From Pedobacter aquae (GTDB taxonomy: Bacteria; Bacteroidota; Bacteroidia; Sphingobacteriales; Sphingobacteriaceae), in the NCBI RefSeq assembly GCF_008195825.1, contig NZ_CP043329.1, positions 3,100,001-3,164,000 on the forward strand: DNA of 64,000 nucleotides. The letters are read 5' to 3'. The translations under genes were made by a program, and so were the position numbers. The notes under the pieces are model-generated. The model made no database searches. It had not been told where the DNA came from and saw only the letters and a program-made list of their open reading frames with translations. Every line of letters starts with the position of its first letter. The stretch's first letter is position 1. Shown here piece after piece: positions 35,213 through 47,600 of the stretch.

Positions 35213-35293
35213 ATTATCCTTTAGCCTTAATAAGTTATAAGTAAAATAATTATTAGTACCTTTTGCTATTCTTTTAAAAAGTTTGAAAACAGC

Positions 35294-37291
35294 ATGAATA
35301 GCCAAAAAAAAATAACACTATATTATTTTATCTTAGGTATTTCATGGATATATTTTAGTGATAGGGCACTAGATTATTTTTTTAAAGACCATGTTCTATG
35401 CGATAACAATTGGGCCAATACCATTAAAGGCTTATTGTTTGTTACCATAACCAGCTTATTACTTTATAAACTTATCAACAAATATTTTGATAAGCTAAGC
35501 AAGTCTGAAAAGGATTATCGAAATATGTTTGATGCCAATCCTAACCCCATGTATATCTACGATTTAAAAAGTTTAAAATTTATAGAGGTTAACAAAGCTG
35601 CAATAAAAAATTATGGTTATAGCAAACAAGAATTTTTATCAAAAACAGTTTTAGATATAAGACCAGATACTGAAAAAGAAAGATTGTTAAGTGATATTTT
35701 ATCATCTCCAAAAAGAATTTCATACGATGAGCCTTGGATACACATTTTAAAAAATGGCGAACAAATAAAGGTTAATGTACATGCGTATGAGATTAATTAC
35801 AAAGGAAAATCAGCCCGTTTGGTTTTAGCTGTAGATATTTCTGAGCAACTCCTCATAAAAGAACAATTAAAGCAACAACAAGAAAAGTTACAAGCTCAAA
35901 ATATTAAGCTTTTGCAAAGTTTAGAAACCATAGAACTACATAAAAATAAACTTTCTAGCACACAAAAAATAGCAAAAATAGCGGGGTGGGAGTTTAATAT
36001 GGAAACAGAAACTTTAGTGCCCAACTCTGGCTTTTTAGAAGTATTAAACTTAGATAAAGAAGAGGGTGCTTGTCTAAAAATTTTAAAAACCTACATTTTA
36101 GAAAAGGACAAACAAAAATTTGAACATTTTATTAGTTCTTTCAATATTGGCATTACCGTTAATGAATGTGTTGTAAGATTTAAAAAAGAAAAAGAACTAA
36201 GATATATCTTATTTGCCGCTACCTTAAAAGATCCTAAAAAGCAAAAAAATGCTGTAGAAGGCTATATTAAAGACGTAACAGAGATAACACTTAAAGACCA
36301 GCTCATCCATAAAACTTTAGAGCGCTTTGAACAATTGGCCCTCTCTACCAATGATGCGCTTTATGAATGGGACATTGAAAGCTCTGTCATCAGGTTAACC
36401 GGAAATATAGATTCTATTATGGGCTATGGTGTTAAAGAAGCCATACATCCAGAAAAGTGGTGGGTAGATCGCATGCACCCTACTGATTTTATAGAGAATG
36501 ACAACCTTTTTAGGGAAGCCGTTGAACAAAGGCAGCAAACACTTAAAAGAAAATACAGATTTAAAACGCTAAATGGGGTTTATAAACTCATTTATGATCA
36601 ATCCATCATCAAATATAACGCTCAAAACGAAGTTGAAAAAGTTATTGGCTCTATACAAGATGTTGAAGAACTCACCAAAATTAATCAGGAAAATAAAAGG
36701 TTGTTAGATATTATCAGCAAAGTAAACAACTTCATTATCATTACCGATGTAAATGGATTTATAGACTGGGTTAACCCTGCCTTTACGGAGTTGACTGAAT
36801 ATACGCTAGAAGAAGTAAAAGGTAAAAAGCCAGGGCTTTTGTTGCAAGGACCAGAAAGTAATAAAGAAGTCATCATGAGGATGTCTACAGCGCTTAAAGA
36901 GAAGAACCACTTCACAGAAGAGATAATTAACTATTCTAAGTCTGGTAGAAAATACTGGTTAAAAATAGATTGTAACCCTATTTATGATGATAATCATCAT
37001 CATGTTGGGTTTATTGCCATAGAAAGTGAAATAACCGAGCGAAAATTAAGGGAGGTTAAAATTGAAAAACAAAACGAGATTTTGAAAAAAACTGCTTTAT
37101 TTAATTCTCATGAAGTAAGAAGGCCTTTAGCATCTATATTAGGTATCATAGAATTATTAAAGTACGAAAACTCAGAATCTACAAAAAACCAGTTAATAAA
37201 ATTATTAGAGAAATGTAGCGAAGAGCTGGATACCGCCATTAGAAACTCTATAAGCTTAACAGAATTTAACGAAGAACAGCCTCTTAATTAA
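35294..37291 (+). CDS. Membrane multi-PAS sensor protein with phosphoacceptor domain but no ATPase domain
   Basis: 665 residues. Two membrane helices lie in the first 65 residues (ITLYYFILGISWIYF and IKGLLFVTITSLLLY). Four PAS-like domains follow (about 75-190, 215-330, 340-455, 470-590). The protein ends with a histidine-kinase dimerisation segment (FNSHEVRRPLASILG, H-box) and stops about 50 residues later, overlapping the convergent dapF by four bases. The HATPase domain is absent, and no ATPase-like frame follows. It could be phosphorylated by another kinase or act as a dominant adaptor. Confidence 0.82.
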   Translation: MNSQKKITLYYFILGISWIYFSDRALDYFFKDHVLCDNNWANTIKGLLFVTITSLLLYKLINKYFDKLSKSEKDYRNMFDANPNPMYIYDLKSLKFIEVNKAAIKNYGYSKQEFLSKTVLDIRPDTEKERLLSDILSSPKRISYDEPWIHILKNGEQIKVNVHAYEINYKGKSARLVLAVDISEQLLIKEQLKQQQEKLQAQNIKLLQSLETIELHKNKLSSTQKIAKIAGWEFNMETETLVPNSGFLEVLNLDKEEGACLKILKTYILEKDKQKFEHFISSFNIGITVNECVVRFKKEKELRYILFAATLKDPKKQKNAVEGYIKDVTEITLKDQLIHKTLERFEQLALSTNDALYEWDIESSVIRLTGNIDSIMGYGVKEAIHPEKWWVDRMHPTDFIENDNLFREAVEQRQQTLKRKYRFKTLNGVYKLIYDQSIIKYNAQNEVEKVIGSIQDVEELTKINQENKRLLDIISKVNNFIIITDVNGFIDWVNPAFTELTEYTLEEVKGKKPGLLLQGPESNKEVIMRMSTALKEKNHFTEEIINYSKSGRKYWLKIDCNPIYDDNHHHVGFIAIESEITERKLREVKIEKQNEILKKTALFNSHEVRRPLASILGIIELLKYENSESTKNQLIKLLEKCSEELDTAIRNSISLTEFNEEQPLN

Positions 37292-38076
37292 ATGGCTATT
37301 GTTCCTTTAAAAACTTGTATTGCTGGGCCTTCTAAAAAGATATGACGATAGTGTTCGCCATCATAATCAAATTTGATGTTTAAATCTCCGCCTAAAACTT
37401 TAATAGGTGTTGATATATGACCAGTTAAATTTTTATGCTTTGCCATGGCTAATGCAACCGCTGTAACTCCGGTTCCGCAAGCGTAAGTTTCATCTTCTAC
37501 ACCTCTTTCATAGGTTCTTACAAAAAGATAATCTTGCTTATCCTCAACAAAATTAACATTTATACCTTCTTGGTTATAGGTTTCATTATACCTGATAATT
37601 CTACCTTCCTCAAAAACATTTTTTTTAGCTATATCTGATGTTTCTAAACGTACAAAATGCGGAGAGCCTGTATTTATTACATAATCATGGCCATCCATTT
37701 TTACTACGTCAACATCAATCATTTGTAAGCTTACCCAATCTCCTTCTGCTGAAATTTTTGCATAATGCGGACCATCAACTGCCAAAAAATCAGTCTCTTG
37801 ATTAATGATTCCTAAAAATTTAGCAAAAGCTACAATACATCTCCCGCCATTGCCACACATACTACTTGGTTGGCCGTCTGCATTATAATAAACCATCTCA
37901 AAATCGTAACCTTCTTTTTCTTCAAGGAACATGATACCATCTCCGCCAACGCCAAACCTTCTATCGCATATTTTTGCTAGTAATGTGGGGTTATGATGGT
38001 TAAAACCCAGCTTTCTGTTATCAACAATAACAAAATCATTACCCGCACCTTGGTATTTATAAAAGTTTAATTCCAT
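37288..38076 (-). CDS. dapF: Diaminopimelate epimerase
   Basis: Interconverts L,L- and meso-diaminopimelate for lysine and peptidoglycan. The 262 residues start with FYKYQGAGNDFVIVDN and carry both catalytic cysteine motifs: MCGNGGRC and YACGTGVTAVA. The length is typical. It stands alone. Confidence 0.96.
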   Translation of the reverse strand: MELNFYKYQGAGNDFVIVDNRKLGFNHHNPTLLAKICDRRFGVGGDGIMFLEEKEGYDFEMVYYNADGQPSSMCGNGGRCIVAFAKFLGIINQETDFLAVDGPHYAKISAEGDWVSLQMIDVDVVKMDGHDYVINTGSPHFVRLETSDIAKKNVFEEGRIIRYNETYNQEGINVNFVEDKQDYLFVRTYERGVEDETYACGTGVTAVALAMAKHKNLTGHISTPIKVLGGDLNIKFDYDGEHYRHIFLEGPAIQVFKGTIAI

Positions 38077-38203
38077 GATAATGCAAACATCGGTAAATAA
38101 TAAATGTTGTGCAACCTATAAGGAAGGGCTAAAATGTTGTTAATTTTTATAATTCATATTTAAAGTTTTAACATTTTTTAACATCAAAATAAACAACATA
38201 TAC

Positions 38204-38235
38204 TTGCAAGCTACGTCTTAATGGTATTATTTTTG
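38204..38235 (+). promoter_or_regulatory. Bacteroidota-type promoter of degP/htrA
   Basis: TTG (38204-38206), 21-base spacer, TATTTTTG (38228-38235), matching the TTG / TAnnTTTG consensus. It is 30 bases before the gene start. Confidence 0.7.
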
Positions 38236-38265
38236 AAATTAGGTTAAAGACAAAAATTAGAAAGC

Positions 38266-39807
38266 ATGACAAACAATATGAAGAAAATTGGGATGAGTCT
38301 CCTTACGGCTTTTGTTGGCGGAGCAATTGCTGTAGGTGCTTATAAATTACTGGAAGATAAATCTTTCCAAGGTATGGGGCTTGATGAAAGACAAAAGGTT
38401 TATTTCGCAAACAACCCAGGTTCAGAAATTATATCTTCAACTGGCGCATTAGATTTTACACAAGCTGCGGCGGCTGTTTCGCCGGGTGTGGTTCACGTAA
38501 GAACTACTTATAACCGTACGGCTTCATCTGGCGGTTCTTCAGATCCATTTGGAGATATGTTTGAAGATTTCTTTGGAAGAAGAGGTCGCCCACAATCTAA
38601 CACCCCGGCAATGGGTAAAGGTTCTGGTGTTATTGTTACTGGCGATGGTTACATCATGACCAACAATCACGTAGTAGAAGATGCAGACAAAATTGAAGTT
38701 ATTTTAACAGATAAAAGAGTTTTACAAGCTAAAGTTATCGGTCGCGATAAAAATACCGATTTAGCTTTGATAAAAATTGATGCTAATGATTTGCCTATTG
38801 TTAAGCTAGGCAATTCTGACGATGTTAGGGTAGGAGAATGGGTATTAGCCGTAGGTTATCCACTTACTTTAGAATCAACCGTAACGGCTGGTATTGTAAG
38901 TGCAAAAGCAAGATCTATTGGAATTTTAGCTCAAGATCAAATCAATCCGAGAGATTATGATCCAGAAAATCCTCCGGTTAACTCTTCTATAGAATCATTT
39001 ATCCAAACAGATGCGGTAATTAATAGAGGAAATAGTGGCGGTGCTTTAGTAAATACAAAAGGCGAGCTTATAGGTATAAACTCTGCTATTGCTTCGCGTT
39101 CTGGCGTTTATGAAGGTTATGGTTTCGCCATCCCAGTTAATTTAGCTAAAAAAGTAATGGATGACTTTATCAAATACGGTGAAGTTAAACGTGGCTTTAT
39201 TGGTGTAACTTTTCAAGAGCTTAACGCCGATGTTGCCCAAAGTTTAAAAATTAAAGAAATAAACGGTTTATATGTGTCTTCAACTGTAGATGGTGGCGCA
39301 GCTGCTAGTGCAGGAATTAAAAAAGGCGATATTATCAAAAAATTAAATGGTGATAACGTGATTACTTCTTCCGAATTACAAGAGAAAATTGGCAGAATGC
39401 GCCCCGGAGATAAAGTACAATTAACCGTTTTAAGAGAGGGTGATTTAAAAACTTTTAACCTTACTTTAAAAGGAGCAGAAGCTAACAAACTAGCCGCTAA
39501 TAATTCTTCTATTGCTTCAACAGAAATCATGAACACCTTAGGTGCAACTTTTACTCCTTTAAAAGATGCTGATAAGAAAAAATATGGTGTAAGCTCTGGT
39601 GTTATAGTAAATAGTGTAGCCCCAGGTAAAGCCTTTGATATGTATGAAGTACCAAAAGGAACTATTATAACAGGTATTAATGGTAGAGGCGTTAATAATA
39701 CAGATCAAGTTAATGCTGCTTTAAGCGCAACCAAAAACAATATGCTCTCTATCCAGGGCATTACTCCAGATGGTGGTCAGTTCCGCTTTACTTTCCCTGT
39801 AAAATAA
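38266..39807 (+). CDS. degP: Do family serine endopeptidase (HtrA/DegP)
   Basis: Periplasmic quality-control protease and chaperone, 513 residues. An N-terminal membrane/signal segment is followed by a trypsin-like domain with catalytic His in IMTNNHVVEDAD, Asp in KNTDLALIKID and Ser in NRGNSGGALVN. Two PDZ domains follow (about 310-400 and 410-510). ATG at 38266 is used; an alternative ATG is at 38278. A strong terminator follows. Confidence 0.95.
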   Translation: MTNNMKKIGMSLLTAFVGGAIAVGAYKLLEDKSFQGMGLDERQKVYFANNPGSEIISSTGALDFTQAAAAVSPGVVHVRTTYNRTASSGGSSDPFGDMFEDFFGRRGRPQSNTPAMGKGSGVIVTGDGYIMTNNHVVEDADKIEVILTDKRVLQAKVIGRDKNTDLALIKIDANDLPIVKLGNSDDVRVGEWVLAVGYPLTLESTVTAGIVSAKARSIGILAQDQINPRDYDPENPPVNSSIESFIQTDAVINRGNSGGALVNTKGELIGINSAIASRSGVYEGYGFAIPVNLAKKVMDDFIKYGEVKRGFIGVTFQELNADVAQSLKIKEINGLYVSSTVDGGAAASAGIKKGDIIKKLNGDNVITSSELQEKIGRMRPGDKVQLTVLREGDLKTFNLTLKGAEANKLAANNSSIASTEIMNTLGATFTPLKDADKKKYGVSSGVIVNSVAPGKAFDMYEVPKGTIITGINGRGVNNTDQVNAALSATKNNMLSIQGITPDGGQFRFTFPVK

Positions 39808-39830
39808 TTTTTGATAATATATATATTAAA

Positions 39831-39870
39831 TAGAAAGTCCTGAAGAAATTCTTCAGGACTTTCTATTTTT
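39831..39870 (+). terminator. Long perfect terminator hairpin after degP
   Basis: Inverted repeat of 17 bases per arm (TAGAAAGTCCTGAAGAA and its complement, centred at 39848) followed by TTTTT. Very near the next gene start at 39877, so it separates degP from pdeM transcription. Confidence 0.88.
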
Positions 39871-39876
39871 GTAACT

Positions 39877-40524
39877 ATGCTAAACCAGCTTTACCAAGTT
39901 AAAATTGCCGAAGAAGATTTAATATTGTTACCAGAAAAAGCAGTTTTATTCCCTCAATATAAAACATTGTTACTGGCTGATGTACATTTAGGTAAAGGTG
40001 GGCATTTCAGAAAATCAGGAATTCCTATACCTAAACAACTGGCACAAGAAGATTTAGCAACCCTATCAGACCTGATAGACAAACACCAACCAGAAACTAT
40101 TATTTTTTTGGGAGATTTATTTCATAGTGATTTTAATCAAGATTGGGAGTGGTTTAGGCTTTGGCGAGAGCTACATCAACACCTAAAATTGATTTTAGTT
40201 AAAGGCAATCATGATATTTTGCCAGATTCTTTGTATCAAGAGCTTAATATTAAAGTTATTCACGAGTATAAACTAGGCTCTTTACTACTCTTGCATGATT
40301 TACCTAAAGAAAAACCCAACAACTTTATACTTTACGGACATTTGCATCCCGGAATTACCATTTCTGGCAAAGGAAAACAAAAAATTAGCCTGCCTTGTTT
40401 TTATTTCAGAGAAAGCAGTGGTATTTTACCAGCATTTGGTAAGTTTACAGGGAAATACACTTTAAAAAACACCGAAGACGCAGAAATTTTTGCTGTTGGG
40501 GGCTCAAAAATCTTTAAAGTGTAG
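39877..40524 (+). CDS. pdeM: Ligase-associated DNA damage response endonuclease PdeM
   Basis: Calcineurin-like phosphoesterase of 215 residues with the metal motifs LLLADVHLGKGGHFRKSGIP, FLGDLFHS, VKGNHDILP and YGHLHPG. These match the PdeM family, usually found with a DNA ligase, a Lhr-type helicase and an exonuclease; none of those partners is adjacent here. It starts just after the degP terminator. Confidence 0.85.
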   Translation: MLNQLYQVKIAEEDLILLPEKAVLFPQYKTLLLADVHLGKGGHFRKSGIPIPKQLAQEDLATLSDLIDKHQPETIIFLGDLFHSDFNQDWEWFRLWRELHQHLKLILVKGNHDILPDSLYQELNIKVIHEYKLGSLLLLHDLPKEKPNNFILYGHLHPGITISGKGKQKISLPCFYFRESSGILPAFGKFTGKYTLKNTEDAEIFAVGGSKIFKV

Positions 40525-40643
40525 AATAAAAATTTAATACACACGTTTGCCTTTAATAATTTATTAACTATTTTAACGATTATTTATGGATTATTTGATG
40601 AAATGTGCTTTTCAATGAATTATTTTCATTCTTGAAAATGAAA

Positions 40644-40705
40644 AAAATTAGAATGGTTCTAAATAAGTATTTATATTTTAAATAGTCAAAACCATTTCTA
40701 ATTTT
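40644..40705. repeat. Inverted repeat upstream of the sdh promoter
   Basis: AAAATTAGAATGGTT (40644-40658) and AACCATTTCTAATTTT (40690-40705) are complementary over 15 of 16 positions and flank 31 bases. A smaller palindrome, TTTTCATT...AATGAAAA, lies just before it (about 40623-40644). They sit directly upstream of the sdhC promoter element and could be operator sites or an RNA hairpin. Confidence 0.6.
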
Positions 40706-40719
40706 CAGCATTTAATAAA

Positions 40720-40727
40720 TACTTTTG
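40720..40727 (+). promoter_or_regulatory. Probable -7 element of the sdhCAB promoter
   Basis: TACTTTTG matches TAnnTTTG and is 28 bases before the sdhC start codon. No clear TTG is at the expected -33 distance; the right arm of the inverted repeat occupies that place. Confidence 0.6.
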
Positions 40728-40755
40728 CAAACAAAAAAACCTTAAATACAATATA

Positions 40756-41523
40756 ATGAGCAATTTTTCTAAAACTTTTTCCTCAACCTTAGGGAAGAAA
40801 CTGATCATGTGTTTAACCGGTTTATTTTTATGTTCTTTCCTACTCATCCACTTAATTGGAAATTTCCAGTTATTTAAAGACGATGCCGGATTAGCATTTA
40901 ATGAATACGCTTATTTCATGACCAATTTCCCACCCATCAAGGTTGTATCGTACTTACTTTATCTTTCCATTTTGGTACACACCATTTGGGCTATCATGCT
41001 AACGCAAAAAAACAAAGCTGCTCGTCCTATTTCTTATGCAAAAAAAGGTGGTAACGGCAGTATTTGGTCATCAAGAAACATGGGTATTTTAGGTACCATG
41101 ATTTTTGTCTTCATAGCGGTACACATGAGCAATTTCTGGTATAATTACCATTGGGGTACTACACCTTACATAGAGTATCGTACAGATTTAAACACAGGCG
41201 TTACACAAGTTAAAGAACTTACCGAGGCTGAGTTTACTGGTCATTTATCTTATGTAGATAATGGTGTACAAATCATTAAAGCGAAAGATTTATACAAAGC
41301 GGTTGCTTTTTCTTTCCAACAACTTTGGATAGTGGCATTATACGTTGCTGCAATGGCGGCACTTGCTTTCCACTTATTACATGGTTTCCAAAGTGCCTTC
41401 CAAACCTTAGGATGGAACCACAGTAAATATAAACCTTTGATAAACTTTCTTGGGGTTTGGGTGTTTTCAGTATTAGTCCCAATAGGGTTTGCTGCAATGC
41501 CTTTATATTTCTTTTTTAAATAA
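40756..41523 (+). CDS. sdhC: Succinate dehydrogenase cytochrome b subunit
   Basis: Membrane anchor of succinate dehydrogenase/fumarate reductase, 255 residues with about five membrane helices and histidines suited to binding two b hemes (LIHLIGNF, LVHTIWAIM, AVHMSNFWYNYHWG, FHLLHGFQSAF). The single large subunit is the Bacteroidota/epsilon-type di-heme form, so no sdhD is expected. First gene of the operon; 47 bases before sdhA. Confidence 0.93.
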   Translation: MSNFSKTFSSTLGKKLIMCLTGLFLCSFLLIHLIGNFQLFKDDAGLAFNEYAYFMTNFPPIKVVSYLLYLSILVHTIWAIMLTQKNKAARPISYAKKGGNGSIWSSRNMGILGTMIFVFIAVHMSNFWYNYHWGTTPYIEYRTDLNTGVTQVKELTEAEFTGHLSYVDNGVQIIKAKDLYKAVAFSFQQLWIVALYVAAMAALAFHLLHGFQSAFQTLGWNHSKYKPLINFLGVWVFSVLVPIGFAAMPLYFFFK

Positions 41524-41570
41524 GTAGATAACACAGGAATACATGCATATTCCTTATAAAATAGATAAAG

Positions 41571-43592
<2,022 letters not shown>

Positions 43593-43604
43593 TACTAAAA
43601 ATAT

Positions 43605-44363
43605 ATGAGTGGACATATGAATCTGACGTTAAAAGTTTGGCGTCAAAAAAATAGTCAAACCCCAGGAAAGTTTGTTACTTATAAGGCAGAAGAAATATCT
43701 CCTGATATGTCTTTCTTGGAAATGCTAGATGTGGTTAATGAGAAATTGGTTAAAACTCAAGAAGACCCCATTCAATTTGATCATGATTGCCGCGAAGGTA
43801 TTTGCGGTATGTGTTCTTTAATGATTAATGGCGAACCACATGGCCCTAAAAGAGCAACTACTACTTGCCAACTTCACATGCGTAGCTTTAATGATGGCGA
43901 AACTATCGTTATTGAGCCCTGGAGAGCTGCTGCTTTTCCTGTAGTTAAAGATTTAGCGGTAGACAGAGGTGCTTTTGATAGAATACAACAAGCAGGCGGT
44001 TATGTTTCTGTTGGTACTGGTGGTGTACCAGATGCTAACGAGATTTTAATTCCTAAAACTATTGCTGACGAAGCATTTAACTCTGCAACTTGTATAGGTT
44101 GTGGTGCTTGCGTTGCAGCGTGTAAAAATGCTTCCGCTATGCTATTTGTTTCTGCTAAAGTTTCTCAGTACGCCATGTTGCCACAAGGACAAACAGAGCG
44201 TTATGAGAGAGCTAAAGCAATGGTAAGCCAAATGGATGATGAAGGTTTTGGAAGCTGTACCAATACGTATGCTTGCGAAGCACAATGCCCTAAAGAAATT
44301 AAAGTAACCAATATTGCTCGTATGAACAGAGAGTACTTTAATGCTGAGTTTATTAAAGGGTAA
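43605..44363 (+). CDS. sdhB: Succinate dehydrogenase/fumarate reductase iron-sulfur subunit
   Basis: Electron-transfer subunit of 252 residues. The 2Fe-2S ferredoxin site [11 protein letters not shown], the first cluster group [13 protein letters not shown] and the second C-x-x-x-x-x-C pattern ([17 protein letters not shown]) are present. ATG at 43605 is chosen; ATG at 43617 is an alternative. Last gene of the operon, followed by a terminator. Confidence 0.96.
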   Translation: MSGHMNLTLKVWRQKNSQTPGKFVTYKAEEISPDMSFLEMLDVVNEKLVKTQEDPIQFDHDCREGICGMCSLMINGEPHGPKRATTTCQLHMRSFNDGETIVIEPWRAAAFPVVKDLAVDRGAFDRIQQAGGYVSVGTGGVPDANEILIPKTIADEAFNSATCIGCGACVAACKNASAMLFVSAKVSQYAMLPQGQTERYERAKAMVSQMDDEGFGSCTNTYACEAQCPKEIKVTNIARMNREYFNAEFIKG

Positions 44364-44384
44364 GACTTATAAATTTTATATTGA

Positions 44385-44415
44385 AAGGCTGTCTTTTTGA
44401 AAGATGGCCTTTTTT
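44385..44415 (+). terminator. Terminator after sdhB
   Basis: Arms AGGCTGTCTT (44386-44395) and AAGATGGCCT (44401-44410), with a TG/TG mismatch inside, followed by TTTTTG. The rest of the gap to 44642 is A+T-rich with nothing else visible. Confidence 0.75.
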
Positions 44416-44642
44416 GTTTTTAGGGTTTTTGGAATATAGTGATAAGGACCAATTTAATTTAAGAATAAAAGAGTTGGTGATTAAATTTAATTCGTTGTTT
44501 TTATATTTAACAATAGAGGATAATTTTTCTGGATTTTCTTCTATTTTAGACCAAAATATATGCTGAAATTATACTAGCAAAGCTCTAAGAAAATCTATAA
44601 CTGAAAAACATATCTTAACCAACTGAAAAAATATAAATAGTA

Positions 44643-47600
44643 ATGAATTTAAAAGAACTGAAACCCAGAAAGGCGCTTAATAAAGCCTTCTTAAAAGTAA
44701 AACCTAACAGGACTGAAATTGAAGGTTTCAAGACGAATCTTATTACTTTACTTGACAGAACAAACGATACAGAAAGCGAAGAGTTTCATAAAAATTTAAT
44801 CTCAGACTTTTTTAAGAAGACTTATTACGACCCAAACCATTTTATAAATACCAAAGGTAGGAATGACCTTGTTATACATAACGGGCCCAACGCAAACACA
44901 ACAGTTGGTGTAATTATAGAAGCTAAAAAACCAACTAATAAAGTAGAAATGATAAGTACCAAAAAACTGAATGCTAAAGCTTTTCAGGAATTGGTTTTAT
45001 ATTATTTACGAGAAAGAATTACCCATAAAAATCTTGAAATAAAACACTTAGTAGCTACAAATATTAACGAATGGTTCATTTTTGATGAGCATCTTTTTGA
45101 AAGGCTTTTTGCCCAAAACAAATTATTTGTTAAACAATTTGAAAACTTTGAAGCTAGCAAGAAATCAACAGATGTGTTTTATAAAGAAATTGCCGAGCCG
45201 TTTATAGAAAGTATCACTTCTGAAATTGAATTTACCTACTTCAATATTCAGGATTATCAAAAACCTTTGCGCAATAACGATAAAGCAGATGATAATGCGC
45301 TGATTGCTTTATTCAAATTACTTTCACCAGAGCATCTTTTAAAACTTCCGTTTACCAACGATAGTAACAGCCTTGACAAAAGATTTTATAGTGAGCTACT
45401 GCATATCATCGGTTTAACCGAAACCAAAGAAGGAAGCAAAAAACTAATTGAACGAAACAAAGAAGGAGAACGCAATACAGGAACTATTCTTGAAGATGCC
45501 ATCATTCAGCTTGATAGCTTAGACAAACTTAGCAGATTAGAAAAACCAAACCAGTTTGGTAATACACAGCAAGAAAGACTTTTTAATGTTGCCTTAGAGC
45601 TTTCTATCACTTGGATAAACAGAATTTTGTTTTTGAAGTTGCTAGAAGCCCAACTGATAACGTATAATAAAGGCGATAAATCCTTTTCTTTTCTAAGTCT
45701 TGAAAAGATTAAAAACTATGATGATCTAAATAGCTTATTTTTTCAGGTATTGGCCCGTAAGTACGACCAGCGTAATGAAGATGTTAAAAAGGAGTTTGAA
45801 AAAATACCTTATCTTAATTCTTCACTTTTTGAGCCCACCGATATTGAGCAGATTACTTTATTTATCAGTAATCTGAAAGATGATAAAACCATACCCATTT
45901 TTTCGCAAACGGTACTAAAAGACCAGCAAGGGAAAAAACGCATTGGAAACATAGCTACCCTCCAATATTTATTTGAGTTTTTAGATGCCTATGAATTTGG
46001 AGCAGAAGGCAGCGAAGAAATACAAGAAGACAATAAAACACTGATTAACGCTTCTGTTCTTGGCTTAATTTTCGAGAAAATAAATGGTTACAAAGATGGT
46101 TCGTTTTTTACGCCTGGCTTTATTACCATGTATATGTGCCGTGAAACCATTAGGAAAGCCGTTGTACAGAAATTTAACGATACCAAACAATGGAACTGCA
46201 CAACACTTGAAGAACTTTACGATAAAATTGAAGACCGCAAAGAAGCCAATGAGATTGTAGATAGTATTAAAATTTGTGACCCCGCTGTTGGTTCTGGGCA
46301 CTTTTTAGTTTCGGCACTTAATGAAATGATTGCCGTTAAAAACGACTTGAAAATTCTACAAGACCGTGATGAAAAACGCCTGAAAGAATATCAAGTAGAA
46401 GTAGTAAATGATGAGCTGATAGTAACCGACGAAGAAGGAGAACTTTTTGAGTATAACCCCAACAATAAAGAAAGTCAACGCATACAAGAAACGCTTTTTC
46501 ATGAAAAGCAAAGCATTATAGAAAAATGCCTTTTTGGGGTAGATATTAACCCCAACTCGGTTAAAATATGCCGTTTACGTTTGTGGATAGAGCTTTTGAA
46601 AAATGCCTATTATAAAACCGACATAGCCCATGGTTTAAACCGTGGGCTATGGGAATTAGAAACCCTACCCAATATTGACATCAACATCAAATGCGGAAAC
46701 TCTTTAGTAAGCCGTTTTGCTATTGATGCCGACTTGAAACAAGCCTTAAAGAAAAGCAAGTGGAATATAGATAGCTACCGTATAGCAGTAGACACTTACC
46801 GTAATGCCGAAAATAAAGAGCAGAAAAGGGAAATGGAGAAATTGATATTAGAGATAAAGCAAAATTTTTCTTCTGAAATACGAATGAATAGCCCACTTAA
46901 AAAACGTTTAGATAAACTAGCGAGTGAACTGTATCATCGTTTTACAGGAACATTTCTTTTTGAACCCGAAACCCCTTATGGAAAGGCAAATAAAAACATT
47001 GAGAAAAAACGGAAGGCAGAACAACAAAAAATTGAAAAAGAAATAGAGGAAATAAGTTCAAAAATTGAAGAAATAAAAGCCAACAAGATTTTTGAAAACG
47101 CTTTTGAATGGCGTTTTGAATTTCCTGAAGTGCTAAATGATGATGGCGATTTTGTGGGCTTTGATGTGGTTATTGGTAATCCGCCTTATATAAGACAAGA
47201 AGAGTTTTCTGAATTAAAACCTTATCTAAAAAATCGATTTGAAATATTTCATTCTTTAGCTGATTTGCTCACATACTTTGTAGAGCTAAGTCATAATATT
47301 CTTAGAAGCAACGGAACATTCCAATTTATTATTTCAGGTAAATTCACAAGAGCTGGTTATGGAAATTTGATGCGTAAGTTTTTATCTGAAAAAACAGAAA
47401 TGACTCATTTCATTGACTTTGGTGGTAAACCAATTTTTGATGAAGCTACCGTAGACGCCGCCATTATTGGTTTTATTAAAAAACAGCCAAGCGATGAAGG
47501 CAAACTTGTTTTTAAAGAAGTTTTAAAAGAGGATAACGTTTCGTTAGATTTTGATAACTACATTAAAATCAATGCTGCTGAATTTCCCGCTGTTGCATTA

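Noticed and set aside
44381-44566. 61-residue frame after sdhB
   Set aside because: Starts inside the sdhB terminator with TTG and has no family features.
46065-46301. Minus-strand frame within the type IIG gene
   Set aside because: Antisense shadow of a well-supported coding region.
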